Below the pieces are notes generated by a model. It was not told where the DNA came from. It ran no database searches and was given only the letters and a program-made list of their open reading frames with translations. Shown here piece after piece: positions 16,886 through 28,173 of a DNA stretch of 64,000 bases. The stretch covers positions 879,685-943,684 of the forward strand of contig CBDBEU010000004.1 of the NCBI GenBank assembly GCA_965204565.1, given 5' to 3'. This stretch comes from CBDBEU01 sp965204565. Lineage in GTDB: Bacteria > Pseudomonadota > Alphaproteobacteria > Rhizobiales > TMED25. The position numbers and the translations under genes are program-made. Each line of letters opens with the position of its first letter. Positions within the stretch are counted from its first letter, which is position 1.

Positions 16886-17824
16886 ATGAGCGACCTACCA
16901 ACGAAATCGGCAAAAGAGGAAGAACTCGATCTGATCTTCGCCGAGGAGTTTTCGTGCGATCCGAATTTCACACTCCAATACTTTCGAGAGGCGTTTCCCG
17001 AAATCGGAAATGTGAAAATCGAAGATGTGGCAATCCAGCCAAAACTTCACGACGGAGGTTACGGGGACTTGCTCGTATTGGCCAAGGCAAACGGCAAAAG
17101 CCATGCGCTGCTTATCGAACACAAAATATCCGCCGGCCCTGCCCCCCGACAGGCCGAGAGGTACAGGAATCACGCAACGCATCTGAGCTCCGAAGGCCGG
17201 AGTGTTGTCACCGCTCTTGTCGCTCCGCGCGCCTATATCGGCGAAACGAAAGAGTACGGTCTGAGACTGAATCTCGAGGATGTAATCGAATTCATGGCGA
17301 ATCCGGGGGAGGCGCGGTTAAACTATCGCAAGGCTCGAGTGATGCGAGCCATCGAAAAAAAGAAAGCCTCCGGAGTACAGGTTCCCGACGAGCGCGTGAG
17401 AGAACTTCATCGAAGATATCGTCAGACAGCCGGGCGTTTCTGCGCATGTTCCCACATATCTCTGTCATTCCCAACTCTGAAGCTGGAATACTATGATGGA
17501 GACGCTTGGATCTGGCCGATACATCATCCAGACTTGCCGAACGGAATCGAACTGCGCCACCGGCTTTGGACATCAGTGAAAGATGAAGAAGGCCAAGTCG
17601 ATCTTATCGTACGCGAAGCCGATGAAAATCAGAAATCCCGTTTCGAGAGCAAAAACTCGGACCGGTATCGATATTCCGCATTCAGCCTAAAGAGTTCGAA
17701 ACCGGGAGTCCAGTTGAGCGTGATATTGCCGGCTTTGAAGTCGCATGCGGAATACTCCGGGGAGGTCGTCGAACGCGCTTGTTCGACAATGGCGGAATTG
17801 GTCGCCTGGTACACAGGCGATTGA
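16886..17824 (+). CDS. PD-(D/E)XK nuclease superfamily protein
   Basis: This 312-residue protein has a recognisable PD-(D/E)XK core. A first helix has acidic residues (EEELDLIFAEEF, residues 11-22). GGYGDLLVLAK supplies Asp61, and SHALLIEHKISAG supplies Glu78 and Lys80. RQAERY (Gln89-Tyr93) is a QxxxY motif as in RecB/Cas4-like and PDDEXK_4-type nucleases. The C-terminal ~150 residues, with a Trp-rich strand EYYDGDAWIWPIHH, resemble no domain I know. ATG 16886 fits the start of homology; the frame is open further upstream but that part overlaps IS/relic sequence. It is the only intact gene of the island behind tRNA-Lys. A defence or mobile-element role is possible but is inferred only from fold and place. 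Confidence 0.72.
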   Translation: MSDLPTKSAKEEELDLIFAEEFSCDPNFTLQYFREAFPEIGNVKIEDVAIQPKLHDGGYGDLLVLAKANGKSHALLIEHKISAGPAPRQAERYRNHATHLSSEGRSVVTALVAPRAYIGETKEYGLRLNLEDVIEFMANPGEARLNYRKARVMRAIEKKKASGVQVPDERVRELHRRYRQTAGRFCACSHISLSFPTLKLEYYDGDAWIWPIHHPDLPNGIELRHRLWTSVKDEEGQVDLIVREADENQKSRFESKNSDRYRYSAFSLKSSKPGVQLSVILPALKSHAEYSGEVVERACSTMAELVAWYTGD

Positions 17825-17989
17825 CCGAGCGGCCCACCGGCAGCGCCCGCCCTGAAGGCTTCCGGTCGTTCGGCACGGCTACAAAAACGCGCCGCAAAAC
17901 CGGTACGCGCGGCAGGTGGACGCCCTGAGCCCCCTTGGCTTTGAGCGTGTTGGCGTGATTCCGTGGGGGTATCAGCGACGGAGGGTACG

Positions 17990-18950
17990 ATGGCTGCACA
18001 GCGCGGGTTGTTCGATCCGGATGAGCGCTACGCGGCGTTATCGAAGGCGGGAGATCCGCTGGAGCGGCTTGCAGGGGTTATCGACTTCGAGCTCTTTCGG
18101 CCAGAGTTGGATGCGACGCTTGATCGTTCCGATGGCAGGCAGGGCGGGCGCCCGCCGATGGCGCCGGACGAGACGACCATCCGGCGGTTCCGGGAAGCCC
18201 TGGTGAGGACCGGCGCGGTGGAGAAACTCTTCGCCCGGTTCGACGCGCATCTTAAGGACGCCGGATATCTCGCCCGGATATCTCGCCATGGGCGGGCAGA
18301 TCGTCGATGCCACCATCGTGGCGGCCCCGCGCCGGCGCATGACCGATGCCGGGAAGGAGATCGTCAAGGGCGGGAGCATCCCGCCTGATTGGCAGGCCAA
18401 TCCCCGGAAACCGGCGCAAAAGGATCGCGACGCGCGTTGGACGCTCAAGCCAGGGCGCAGGAAGACGCGCCCGGACGGCACGGCGATGGGCGCAATCGCC
18501 ACGCCGGTGTTCGGCTGCAAATCCCATATCAATGCCGACCGGCGCCACGGCTTCGTCCGGACATGGATCGTCACCGACGCCGCCCGGCATGACGGACGCG
18601 TAGCGGGCGGGCTTCCGGATCAGGCGAACACCGGCTCGACTGTCCGGGCGGACACGGCGTATCGGTCGCAGAGGAACGAGAAGAAAATCGCCCGGGCCGG
18701 GCTGACCCCGAAGGTCCATTTCCGCCGCCCGTCCGGCAAGCCGATGCCCGTGCATCACGAGAGGGCCAATGCTGCACGGTCGAAGGTCCGATCCGCGATC
18801 GAACATCCCTTCGCCGGGATGAAGGCACGAATGGGGCTCTTCGTCCGCACCATCGGCTTCGACCGGGGGAGGGCCAGGATCGGCATGGCCAGGATCGCAG
18901 TCAACATGAGACGGCTCCTGTTCCGGGAGCGCAAAGGCGCCGTGGCATAG
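17990..18950 (+). pseudogene. IS5 transposase, copy A: central deletion and 13-bp duplication
   Basis: The start MAAQRGLFDPDERYAALSKA is followed by a jump from GGRPP to APDETTIRRFREAL. In full-length relatives about 45 residues lie between these (the helical region before the first catalytic Asp). A 13-bp tandem duplication at 18262-18287 then shifts the frame. The rest, MGGQIVDATIVAAPRRR with the first Asp, TAYRSQRNEKKIA with the second, and AIEHPFAGMKARMGL with the Glu, is intact in the second frame to 18950. It is inactive. Confidence 0.8.
18262..18287. repeat. 13-bp perfect tandem duplication
   Basis: CGGATATCTCGCC occurs twice in a row (18262-18274 and 18275-18287). It frameshifts the IS5 transposase right before the catalytic MGGQIVDATIV segment. 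Copy B of the element has only one partial unit at this place. Confidence 0.93.
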
Positions 18951-19084
18951 CCCAGCCCCAGGAAACCAAATCCCGAACCACAACCCAGGCAAGGGGCCGA
19001 CACGCATCGCGGCCGTAAATGCGCTCTCGTCACCCGATTCCAGGCAGAAGGCAGGGGTCTGCAGGGTGTTTAGCTTGCCTTGCT

Positions 19085-19775
19085 GCCGGGTATATGGTGG
19101 TTACGGGTATCGCCGCATCCACCGGCTGCCTGGGCAGGATGGCCGGTGTGTCGGCCTGAACAGGGTCAAGCGCATCCGGCGAGGTGAGAAGGGCTGAAGG
19201 TTCCGATCATGCAACCCGAGAGACACCGACTGCGGTTGAACGATGGATCATGCATCCGTCTTTGCCCGACGGCGAAGAACCATGTCCGGTGTTATGACTT
19301 CGTGACGGACCGCACCCATCACGGCAAAGCATTCCGTGTGCTTGCGGTCATCGATGAGTACACCCGTGAGTGCCCGGCCATCCATGTCCGGCGCAAGCTC
19401 GACAGCCGGGACGTGCTGCATGTCCCGGGCAAGCTGTTTGTCCGGCACGGTGCACCCGAGCACATTCGTTCAGACAATGGCCCTGAGTTCGTTGCCGCCG
19501 CGGTGCGTGATCGGCTTGCCGGCTCAACGTCAAGACGCTCTACATCAAGCCGGACAGCCCATGGGAGAACGGCTATTGTGAGAGCTTTGATGGAAAGCTG
19601 AGGGATGAATGTCTGAACCGGGAAATCTTCACCACACTCACCCAGGCGCAGATCCTGATCGAGCAGTGGTGGCGCTTCTACAACACCGAGAGGCCGCACT
19701 CGTCGCCGGGCTGTCGCCCACCTGCACCTGAAACGGTATTGCCGAGGAGGCCGACAATCCCATACGCTGCAACCC
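19085..19775 (+). pseudogene. IS3-family orfB transposase, truncated and frameshifted
   Basis: The relic begins with the RIHRLPGQDGRCVGLNRVKR segment of orfB. It continues through LRLNDGSCIRLCPTAKNHV, the catalytic YDFVTDRTHHGKAFRVLAVI and HIRSDNGPEFVAAAVRD. Near 19530 the frame changes, and TLYIKPDSPWENGYCESFDG with the Glu plus RFYNTERPHSSPGCRPPAPE follow. OrfA and the first part of orfB are missing. The stretch 19776-20006 before parC shows no gene I can support. Confidence 0.8.
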
Positions 19776-20006
19776 TGATCGGCAGAACCGCCGATTGGAC
19801 GGTGGTCAGGTTGCAACTCAAAGGCCGGATCACCAGAAAGACCTCGCACAAGTGGGAAGGCACGCGCTATGACAATATCGTTGTCTCGTGGCTCATGCTT
19901 GACCGCAAGGAGCCGGTCAGCCCCTATGAAAAACTTATTGCGGATTATGTAACGTGCAATGACCTCACCCACTTTTTTCCGCCGTCCCCCGTGCTAAACA
20001 AAAGCC

Positions 20007-22250
<2,244 letters not shown>

Positions 22251-22253
22251 GCC

Positions 22254-23357
22254 TCAAGCTTCAGCAGGGCTGCTGGCAGGGCTTGCAGGCGCCTTGCTGC
22301 CACCAATGATCACCGTCTTGGTGGGATAGGCAAAGGCGATGCCTTCATCTTCGAAGCTTTTGAAAATATTGAAATATATCGCCTGCTGAACATCCATGAA
22401 CTTGGAATATTCCGGGCTCTTCACATAATAGGCGACCTCGAAATCGAGCGAGAAATCGCCATAGGAGGCAAAATGCGCGCGGCCGAAACGCACCATTTCC
22501 TCGGCCTCGACAATCTCGCGCAACATGTCCGGAATGCGCTTCAGCGTCTCGAACGGCGTTTCATAGACAACCCCGAGGGTGAATACCCCGCGGCGTTCAT
22601 GCATGCGGCGCATATTGCGCAGCCGCGTGGACAAAAGATCGGCATTGGGCACCACCAGCTGTTCGCCCGACAGACTGCGCAGCCGTGTGGTCTTGACGCC
22701 GATGCGTTCAATGGTGCCGGAAAATTCGCCGAAGATGACGAAATCGCCGACCACGAACGGCTTGTCGAGAATGATCGCCAGCGAAGAGAACAGATCGCCG
22801 AGAATATTCTGTGCCGCCAGCGCAATGGCAATGCCGCCAATCCCCAGCCCCGCCACCAGCGTGGTGACGTCGAGCCCCAGATTGTCGAGCACCATGAGTA
22901 TCGCCAGCGACCAGATGGCGGTGCGCGCCAGGAACCTGATCAGTGAAATCGCGTTTTTGATGCTGGTCGCGGCCGCGTCCTGGCGCGAGACATGCTGTAG
23001 CGCATAGATCGCGACGATCGCATCGGCGATCAGCGCCGCCTGCAGCACCACCGCGATGGTGACCACCGATTTGACGATGCCGCTCGTCTGTCCGGACAAA
23101 TCGAGCAGGAACGAGCCGGCAAACAGCGCCATGATTGCGATGAACAGGATTGAAAAGCGCCGCGCGATGCCGCGCACCATCGCCCGCCAGCCGGCGGGGT
23201 TGACCTGGGCGGCACGGGCGGTGCGTGCCATCACCGACCATCTGATGCCGGCAAGCACCAGGAACACCGCAATCGCAACCATGCCGGCAGCGCCGAAGTC
23301 TGACACCTTGATGCCGAAAATCTCGAAATTGAGTGCTATCAGGTCAAGCATCGTCAA
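22254..23357 (-). CDS. MscS-family mechanosensitive ion channel
   Basis: This is a 367-residue inner-membrane protein with about four to five helices. The last helix and the start of the beta domain read TTLVAGLGIGGIAIALAAQN and ILGDLFSSLAIILDKPFVVG, the conserved pore-lining TM3 and middle domain of small-conductance channels. The cytoplasmic cage follows to GEQLVVPNADLLSTRLRN. Such channels release solutes during osmotic downshock. Its neighbours are unrelated. Confidence 0.92.
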   Translation of the reverse strand: MTMLDLIALNFEIFGIKVSDFGAAGMVAIAVFLVLAGIRWSVMARTARAAQVNPAGWRAMVRGIARRFSILFIAIMALFAGSFLLDLSGQTSGIVKSVVTIAVVLQAALIADAIVAIYALQHVSRQDAAATSIKNAISLIRFLARTAIWSLAILMVLDNLGLDVTTLVAGLGIGGIAIALAAQNILGDLFSSLAIILDKPFVVGDFVIFGEFSGTIERIGVKTTRLRSLSGEQLVVPNADLLSTRLRNMRRMHERRGVFTLGVVYETPFETLKRIPDMLREIVEAEEMVRFGRAHFASYGDFSLDFEVAYYVKSPEYSKFMDVQQAIYFNIFKSFEDEGIAFAYPTKTVIIGGSKAPASPASSPAEA

Positions 23358-23397
23358 TCTTGGCTGGCGTGGAGTGTTGCCATGCTTGAGCCGGCAT

Positions 23398-24141
23398 TCA
23401 GCCCACCCGTTTCCAGCTGTCGCCGATCAGGTGTTCTTGCGGCCGGAAGCGCGCCTTGTAGCTCATTTTGGGTGAGTCTTCGACCCAGTAGCCGAGATAG
23501 ACATGGGCCAGGCCAAGCTCGAAGGCGCGGCGCATATGGTCGAGCACCATATAGGTGCCAAGACCGCGCGGTGCCTCATTCACATCGTAGAAACTGTAGA
23601 TCATCGAAAGCCCGTCGCGCAGCCGATCGACCAGCGCCACACCCACCAGCCGGCCATCGTCGCCGCTGTTTCCGACCCGGTATTCGACCAGGTGCGTGTC
23701 CGAGGTGCCGGTCTCAATCATCTGTGCATAATCGAATGGCGTCATGTCGGCCATGCCGCCATCGCTGTGGCGCGCGTCGAGATAGCCGCGGAAAATCTCA
23801 TATTGCTCGAGCGTCGCCACCGGCGCCAGCACGTTGGTGGCCAGGTCGCGGTTGCGCGCAAGAACGCGCCTGAATGAGCGCGTGAGGTCAAACTCATCGA
23901 CCACCACGCGCACTGAGGTGCACGCGGCACAACTGTCGCAGGCCGGCCGGTAGACGATATTCTGGCTGCGCCGGAAGCCGAGATTCGACAGCGCGTTGTT
24001 GAGCTCGCGGCCCTCAGGGCCGGCCAGATGGGCGAACACCTTGCGCTCCACCTGCCCGGAAAGATACGGGCAGGGCGCCGGCGCGGTCAGATAGAACTGC
24101 GCCGGGGTCTCCAATTTGGTGTCGGTCGTATTGCGGCCCAT
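23398..24141 (-). CDS. bpt: Aspartate/glutamate leucyltransferase (arginyltransferase family)
   Basis: This 247-residue aminoacyl-tRNA-protein transferase adds an amino acid to the N-terminus of proteins as an N-degron for ClpS/ClpAP. The N-terminal ATE domain has FYLTAPAPCPYLSGQVERKV and the Cys pair motif RPACDSCAACTSVRV. The GNAT-like C-terminal half shows YSFYDVNEAPRGLGTYMVL and VYLGYWVEDSPKMSYKARF. ATG 24141 (MGRNTTDT) is preferred to the upstream in-frame ATG at 24186, which would add 15 unconserved residues. The conserved CPYLPG-type motif and length support the bacterial Bpt subgroup. Confidence 0.9.
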   Translation of the reverse strand: MGRNTTDTKLETPAQFYLTAPAPCPYLSGQVERKVFAHLAGPEGRELNNALSNLGFRRSQNIVYRPACDSCAACTSVRVVVDEFDLTRSFRRVLARNRDLATNVLAPVATLEQYEIFRGYLDARHSDGGMADMTPFDYAQMIETGTSDTHLVEYRVGNSGDDGRLVGVALVDRLRDGLSMIYSFYDVNEAPRGLGTYMVLDHMRRAFELGLAHVYLGYWVEDSPKMSYKARFRPQEHLIGDSWKRVG

Positions 24142-24340
24142 CAACGAGTCTCCATCGCGCGCGCCGCAAGATTCGCGCGCCGACAATTTTAACCAGCCGA
24201 ACGAGGTTGACCAAGGGGACTTTTGCCTGCCCTATCTCCGGCGCACATGTCTTTGCCGCACCATGCGGTTTCGTCTATAGCGGAACACATGAAAGGTGCC
24301 GCAGATGCAGTGCCGGCTTTGCGTGTGAGGGGAAATTCCC

Positions 24341-25143
24341 ATGGGTGAGAAAGTTGCATTCATTGGCCTGGGGGTCATAGGCTATCCGATGGCCGGCCAT
24401 CTGGCCGCCGCCGGCCATGACGTAACGGTCTATAACCGCACCGCCGCAAAGGCTGACAAATGGGTCGGCGAGCATGGCGGCGCCCTGGCCTCCACCCCGC
24501 GTGGCGCTGCCGAAGGTGTCAGTGTCGTCTTTGCCTGTGCCGGCAATGACAATGACGTGCGCGCGGTGATGCTGGGCGATGAGGGCGCGCTCGCTGGCAT
24601 GGAAAAAGGCAGCGTGCTGGTCGATCACACCACCGCATCCGCCCATGTGGCGCGCGACATCCACACCACCGCCAAGGCCGCCGGTATCGGCTTTGTTGAT
24701 GCGCCGGTCTCGGGGGCGGTCAGGCGGGTGCGGAGAACGGCGCGCTCACCGTGATGGGCGCCGGCCAGCTTACCAAGATGGTCAACCAGATCTGCATTGC
24801 CGGCGTGGTGCAGGGCCTGGCCGAAGGGCTCCATTTCGCCAAGGCGGTGGGGCTCGACGGTCGCGCCGTGGTCGATGTCATCTCCAAGGGCGCGGCCCAG
24901 TCATGGCAGATGGAAAACCGCTACGAGACCATGCTGGACGATGAGTTCGAATTCGGCTTTGCAGTCGAATGGATGAGGAAAGACCTTGCGATCATTCTCG
25001 AACAGGGCCGCCAGACCGGCACCCAATTGCCGGTGACCGCCCTAGTCGACCAGTTCTACGCCGAGGTGATGGCGATGGGCGGCGCGCGCTGGGACACATC
25101 GAGCCTCATCTCGCGGCTGGAGGAGAACAAGCCGAAGGGGTGA
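24341..25143 (+). pseudogene. 3-hydroxyisobutyrate dehydrogenase-like oxidoreductase, frameshift plus deletion
   Basis: The first frame carries the NAD-binding start VAFIGLGVIGYPMAGHLAAA and FVDAPVSG. One G is missing in the G run near 24712; in the next frame QAGAENGALTVM follows and is joined directly to GAGQLTKMVNQICIAG. About 30 residues normally lie between (the segment after TVMxGG), so there is an internal deletion too. The C-terminal helical domain with the catalytic lysine region, AVEWMRKDLAIIL, is intact to 25143. Such beta-hydroxyacid dehydrogenases act on hydroxyisobutyrate or tartronate semialdehyde. The gene is not functional as read. Confidence 0.82.
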
Positions 25144-25149
25144 GGGGGG

Positions 25150-25527
25150 CTATTTGGCGGCGGTGCGTTCTGATGGCCGTGACTTCTTATTCGCAGGCAT
25201 GGATTTGCGCAGCGCGTCATTGATACGGGTCTGCCACCGGGCCCCACTAGCCTTGTAATATTCCAGTATGTCGGCGTCGATGCGCATCGTCATCTGCACC
25301 TTGGTGGGCGCTTTTTGCGGACCCCTGGTGCGCCTGTGGCGCTCGATCAAATGCGGCGCGATCTCATGCGCCGGCTTCATTTTGGCAAACTCTGCCTCGC
25401 TGATCTCCGGGTTTTCGGGGGCGGAACTGACAACCGCTTCCGACACGACGCGCGTGCGGCGGCGAGGGGGCTTGCCGACCTTCACAAATTCGCCCGTGCG
25501 AGTGTTTCGTGTCATCTTATGCTTCAT
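25150..25527 (-). CDS. brnA: BrnA-type antitoxin
   Basis: This 125-residue protein has the BrnA domain at residues ~85-115: QMTMRIDADILEYYKASGAR then WQTRINDALR, a ribbon-helix-helix-like DNA-binding unit. BrnA neutralises the RelE-fold RNase BrnT and represses their operon. The start ATG 25527 (MKHKMTRNT) has AAAGGCGG in front and overlaps the 3' end of brnT by 11 bases, the usual translational coupling. The N-terminal ~80 residues are basic and partly disordered. The antitoxin frame is intact although its toxin is not. Confidence 0.85.
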   Translation of the reverse strand: MKHKMTRNTRTGEFVKVGKPPRRRTRVVSEAVVSSAPENPEISEAEFAKMKPAHEIAPHLIERHRRTRGPQKAPTKVQMTMRIDADILEYYKASGARWQTRINDALRKSMPANKKSRPSERTAAK

Positions 25528-25778
25528 AGAGCCGCCTTTCGCGTGAAGTTGCCTGTCGCAGCGAGATAATCCGGGTTTCATCCTCGCGGCCAGTGTAAAT
25601 CATCACATAGACACGCTCGCCGATATAACCGATGGCGCGGTCACGGCGCTCACCATAACCTGGTGTCGCATCCTCCTGAAATGAGTGCCGTCTCCTATTC
25701 GAAATCCTCGGCGATGGCGAAATCGGCGCCGTGCTTGGCGATGTTTTCCCGGCGCTTTTGCTCATCCCATTGATACAT
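25517..25778 (-). pseudogene. brnT: BrnT-type toxin, nonsense codon plus frameshift
   Basis: From ATG 25778 the frame gives MYQWDEQKRRENIAKHGADF and AIAEDFE, the hallmark start of BrnT RNases (xFxWDxxKxxxNxxKHG). It then meets TAG at the codon where Trp is usual (FExET). About eight codons later the frame shifts. The C-terminal half, DATPGYGERRDRAIGYIGER then VYVMIYTGREDETRIISL, continues in the next frame to 25517. Two independent lesions make an active toxin very unlikely. Confidence 0.85.
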
Positions 25779-25810
25779 CGCCCAAGCCTTGTTCTTATGC
25801 AGAATGTAGT

Positions 25811-25827
25811 TACAATTTACCATTGTA
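25811..25827 (-). promoter_or_regulatory. Candidate operator of the brnTA promoter
   Basis: The inverted repeat TACAA-N7-TTGTA lies 33 bp upstream of the brnT start, inside an AT-rich stretch (25800-25860) that could hold the promoter. BrnTA operons are known to be autorepressed through such repeats; the assignment here is by position and symmetry only. Confidence 0.35.
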
Positions 25828-25959
25828 TCAAGTAAATTATATCGACAAAAAAGACAAGCAAACGTGACTGGCTGGAATCATCCCAAGACGTGGCCCGGCG
25901 ATTGGAGAAATGCTCGCCGCCAGTGCTGCACTACCGCCATGCCGTCCGAGCACTCAGAA

Positions 25960-26735
25960 TTCAAAGCGCTTTTCTATTCACTCGATATCGGTGTGCCGAT
26001 CCTCGATCTGCGCCAGCAGACCGACTGGGCGCGCCGCGCGTTGTCCACGTTGACGGCACGCTCTGGGTCACCGGCCACGTGGTGTGCGTCGCGACATTGT
26101 CCGGCACGACATGCACGACCTTTCCGGCGGGCATGTCGTGCTCCGGCGCATTCAGGAAGCGGATGAACTCCTGATGCCTGTGCCGGCCCATGTTCCTGCC
26201 GAACTCCTCTCCGGCCAGCACGTTCGGCGCGACGAACAGCGTGGTCGTGCTGTTGCGTTTGTCATCATGGGTCATGGTCCGGCCACGGCCCTTTTTCGGC
26301 GGCCGGCCGGGTTGCGTTCGGTCCGGCGCCTGAATTTGCGACTTTTCATCCACCGAGAGCACCACTGCGTGCGCAGGAGGGCTGACGTAAAGCCCCACAA
26401 TATCGTGCTGTTTCTCGACAAAAGCCGGATCTCGTGAGAGTCTGAACACCCGCCGGCGGTGCGGCGCCGGACCATGCGCCTGCCGAATCCTTCACATCGT
26501 CGAGGCCGCCGACCCCGCAGCGTCCCCATTGCGCGCAACTATCCGGTGCGTCGTTTCGTGCGGCGGCGGACGGATCACCCCGGCCGTCCTTTCATCCGGC
26601 GTCTTCGGCGTGCCGGGCGGGCGGCTTTTCTCGCGGAGCAGGACCATCCACGCCTTCAGCCATGAACCGTTCCTGCCAGCGCCATCGCTGCTCAACAGCA
26701 CGATCCGGCATCGCCGGATGCGATATGATTGCTTT
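25960..26735 (-). pseudogene. IS630-family transposase relic
   Basis: The N-terminal part (about 26735-26450, several frames) includes GTPKTPDERTAGVIR and PPPHETTH. The DDE core in the frame from 26449 shows FRLSRDPAFVEKQHDIVGLY, SVDEKSQIQAPDRTQPGRPP with the first Asp, and GRNMGRHRHQEFIRFLNAPE then VVPDNVATH with the second. The C-terminal SASWLNxVE segment with the Glu is missing. The frame is broken in the N-terminal half. Inverted ends could not be fixed. It lies just upstream of the BrnTA promoter region. Confidence 0.75.
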
Positions 26736-26823
26736 AAGCCGAATTCTATCCTCGGCCGTGATCGTCGGATGTGCTCCAGTGCCTATCCCAAAGAATCGAA
26801 CATCCGGAGCCGTTTGTCTCGAT

Positions 26824-26859
26824 CAATCCGATCTAGGGTCCGGACCCTAGATCGGATTG
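26824..26859. repeat. 36-bp perfect palindrome without loop
   Basis: CAATCCGATCTAGGGTCC (26824-26841) is followed immediately by its exact reverse complement (26842-26859). It lies in about 180 bp of non-coding DNA between the IS630 and IS30 relics (26736-26916). It is not part of either transposase gene. It has no T run after it, so it is not an ordinary terminator. Confidence 0.95.
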
Positions 26860-26916
26860 TATGTGCGTCGATGTGGCCTGGATCAGTTTGCACTAGCCCC
26901 AAAATGATAGTTGCGG

Positions 26917-28122
26917 GGTTGATTCAAATGTTTGCCTCAACACTTCAGTCTTTGATGGAAAGATGGAGTGTTCACGATGGGCTGCCGTCGACGTCTCTAT
27001 TTTACCGATAGCCGGAAGGCAGAGATTTGGGATCGCCGGCAGCCTGGGGAGTCGATGCGTTCGATTGGCCGCGGGTTCGATCGCAACTCATCGCCGATCT
27101 TTCCCTTGCTGTCCCGGACGGGTGGTATCCGGCCGCTGGCGCACACAAGGTCGCGTCCAGCATTGACGCATTGTGATCGAGAGAAGGTCCCGGAGGGCTT
27201 GGGGCGCAACTGTCCTTTCGTGCGATCGCGTCAGCTACGCCGAGCGCCGTGGACGATCAGCCGCGCGGTGGAGCCGCAATGGCGGCCGCGCGGGGTATCG
27301 CGCTGCGCGGTCGGATCAGGCTGCCCGGGACCGGGCTCTGCGCCCCAGGCTGTGCAAGCTTGCTTGTCGGCGATCGCTCTGCCGGACACGATCGGGCAGG
27401 CTTGAGCGCAAGTGGTCTCCTCAGCAAATCGTGGGCTGTCTGAAGCGCAAGCATCCCAATGATGAGGATGCCCGCCTGTCCCATGAGACCATCTATCGAG
27501 GCCTGTTCATCCGGACCCGGGGCAGACCCGGGGCGTTCTGAAGAAGGAATTGCCGGCCCGTCTGCGCGCAACACGCGCGATCCGCGAACGTCCGGCCGCC
27601 GCACGGGACCTCGCCATCCCCGGCCACCGGGAGGGGGATTCGATTGCCGGCTCTCGCAACAGTTACATCGCAACGCTGGTCGAGCGTCAGTCCCGTTACG
27701 TGCTCCTCGCCAAGGTCCCCGACAAGAACACCGACGGCGTCGTAACCGCGCTCGTCAGGCAGGTTCAGCACCTGCCGCGTGAACTTGCGCGGGTCGCTCA
27801 CCCGGGACCGGGGCAAGGAACTTGCCGACCTCGAGGTCTGCTTCTGCGATCCCCACAGTCCCCGGCAGCGCGGCACCAACGAGAACACCAACCGGCTGCT
27901 GCGACAGTACTTCCCCAAAGGCACTGACCTGTCTATGCACAGCCGGGCCAAACCCGATTCCGTGGCGCGGGAACTCAATGAGCGGCAGAGAGAGACGTTG
28001 AACGACCACTCACCTGATGAGAAGTTCGCTGAGTGTGTGGCGGCGATCCGTTGAATCGGCAGAAACATCGGACATTCCGATCCGGGTCGAGGGTGGATCA
28101 AATTTGCATCTGAAATCAACCT
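26917..28122 (+). mobile_element. IS30-family element, inactive
   Basis: The left end GGTTGATTCAAATGTTTGCC (26917) and the right end, read on the minus strand from 28122, GTAGGTTGATTTCAGATGCA, are related inverted repeats of IS30 type. The 1.2-kb length is normal. The transposase is frameshifted several times. Confidence 0.72.
26977..28054 (+). pseudogene. IS30 transposase, multiply frameshifted
   Basis: The first frame has the helix-turn-helix start FTDSRKAEIWDRRQPGESMR then SIGRGFDRNSS. Other frames give RKWSPQQIVGCLKRKHPND, RLSHETIYRGLFI, the core NSYIATLVERQSRYVLLAKV, and finally ELADLEVCFCDPHSPRQRGT then NENTNRLLRQYFPKGTDLS, the conserved C-terminal DDE box. At least three frameshifts separate them. 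Confidence 0.82.
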
Positions 28123-28173
28123 ACGCCAACGATGCCATGTCTTGTGTGACGTGGATCACAATCAGACGGAATT

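Larger units (their letters stand above)
17919..19068 (+). mobile_element. IS5-family element, copy A
   Basis: The ends are recognised by comparison with copy B at 34459-35358: both begin GGACGCCCTGA and end in CTGCAGGGTG, and are about 90% alike between. The element follows the nuclease gene and is followed at once by an IS3 relic. It retains the long 3' untranslated tail (18951-19068) shared by copy B. No clear target duplication can be assigned. Confidence 0.8.
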
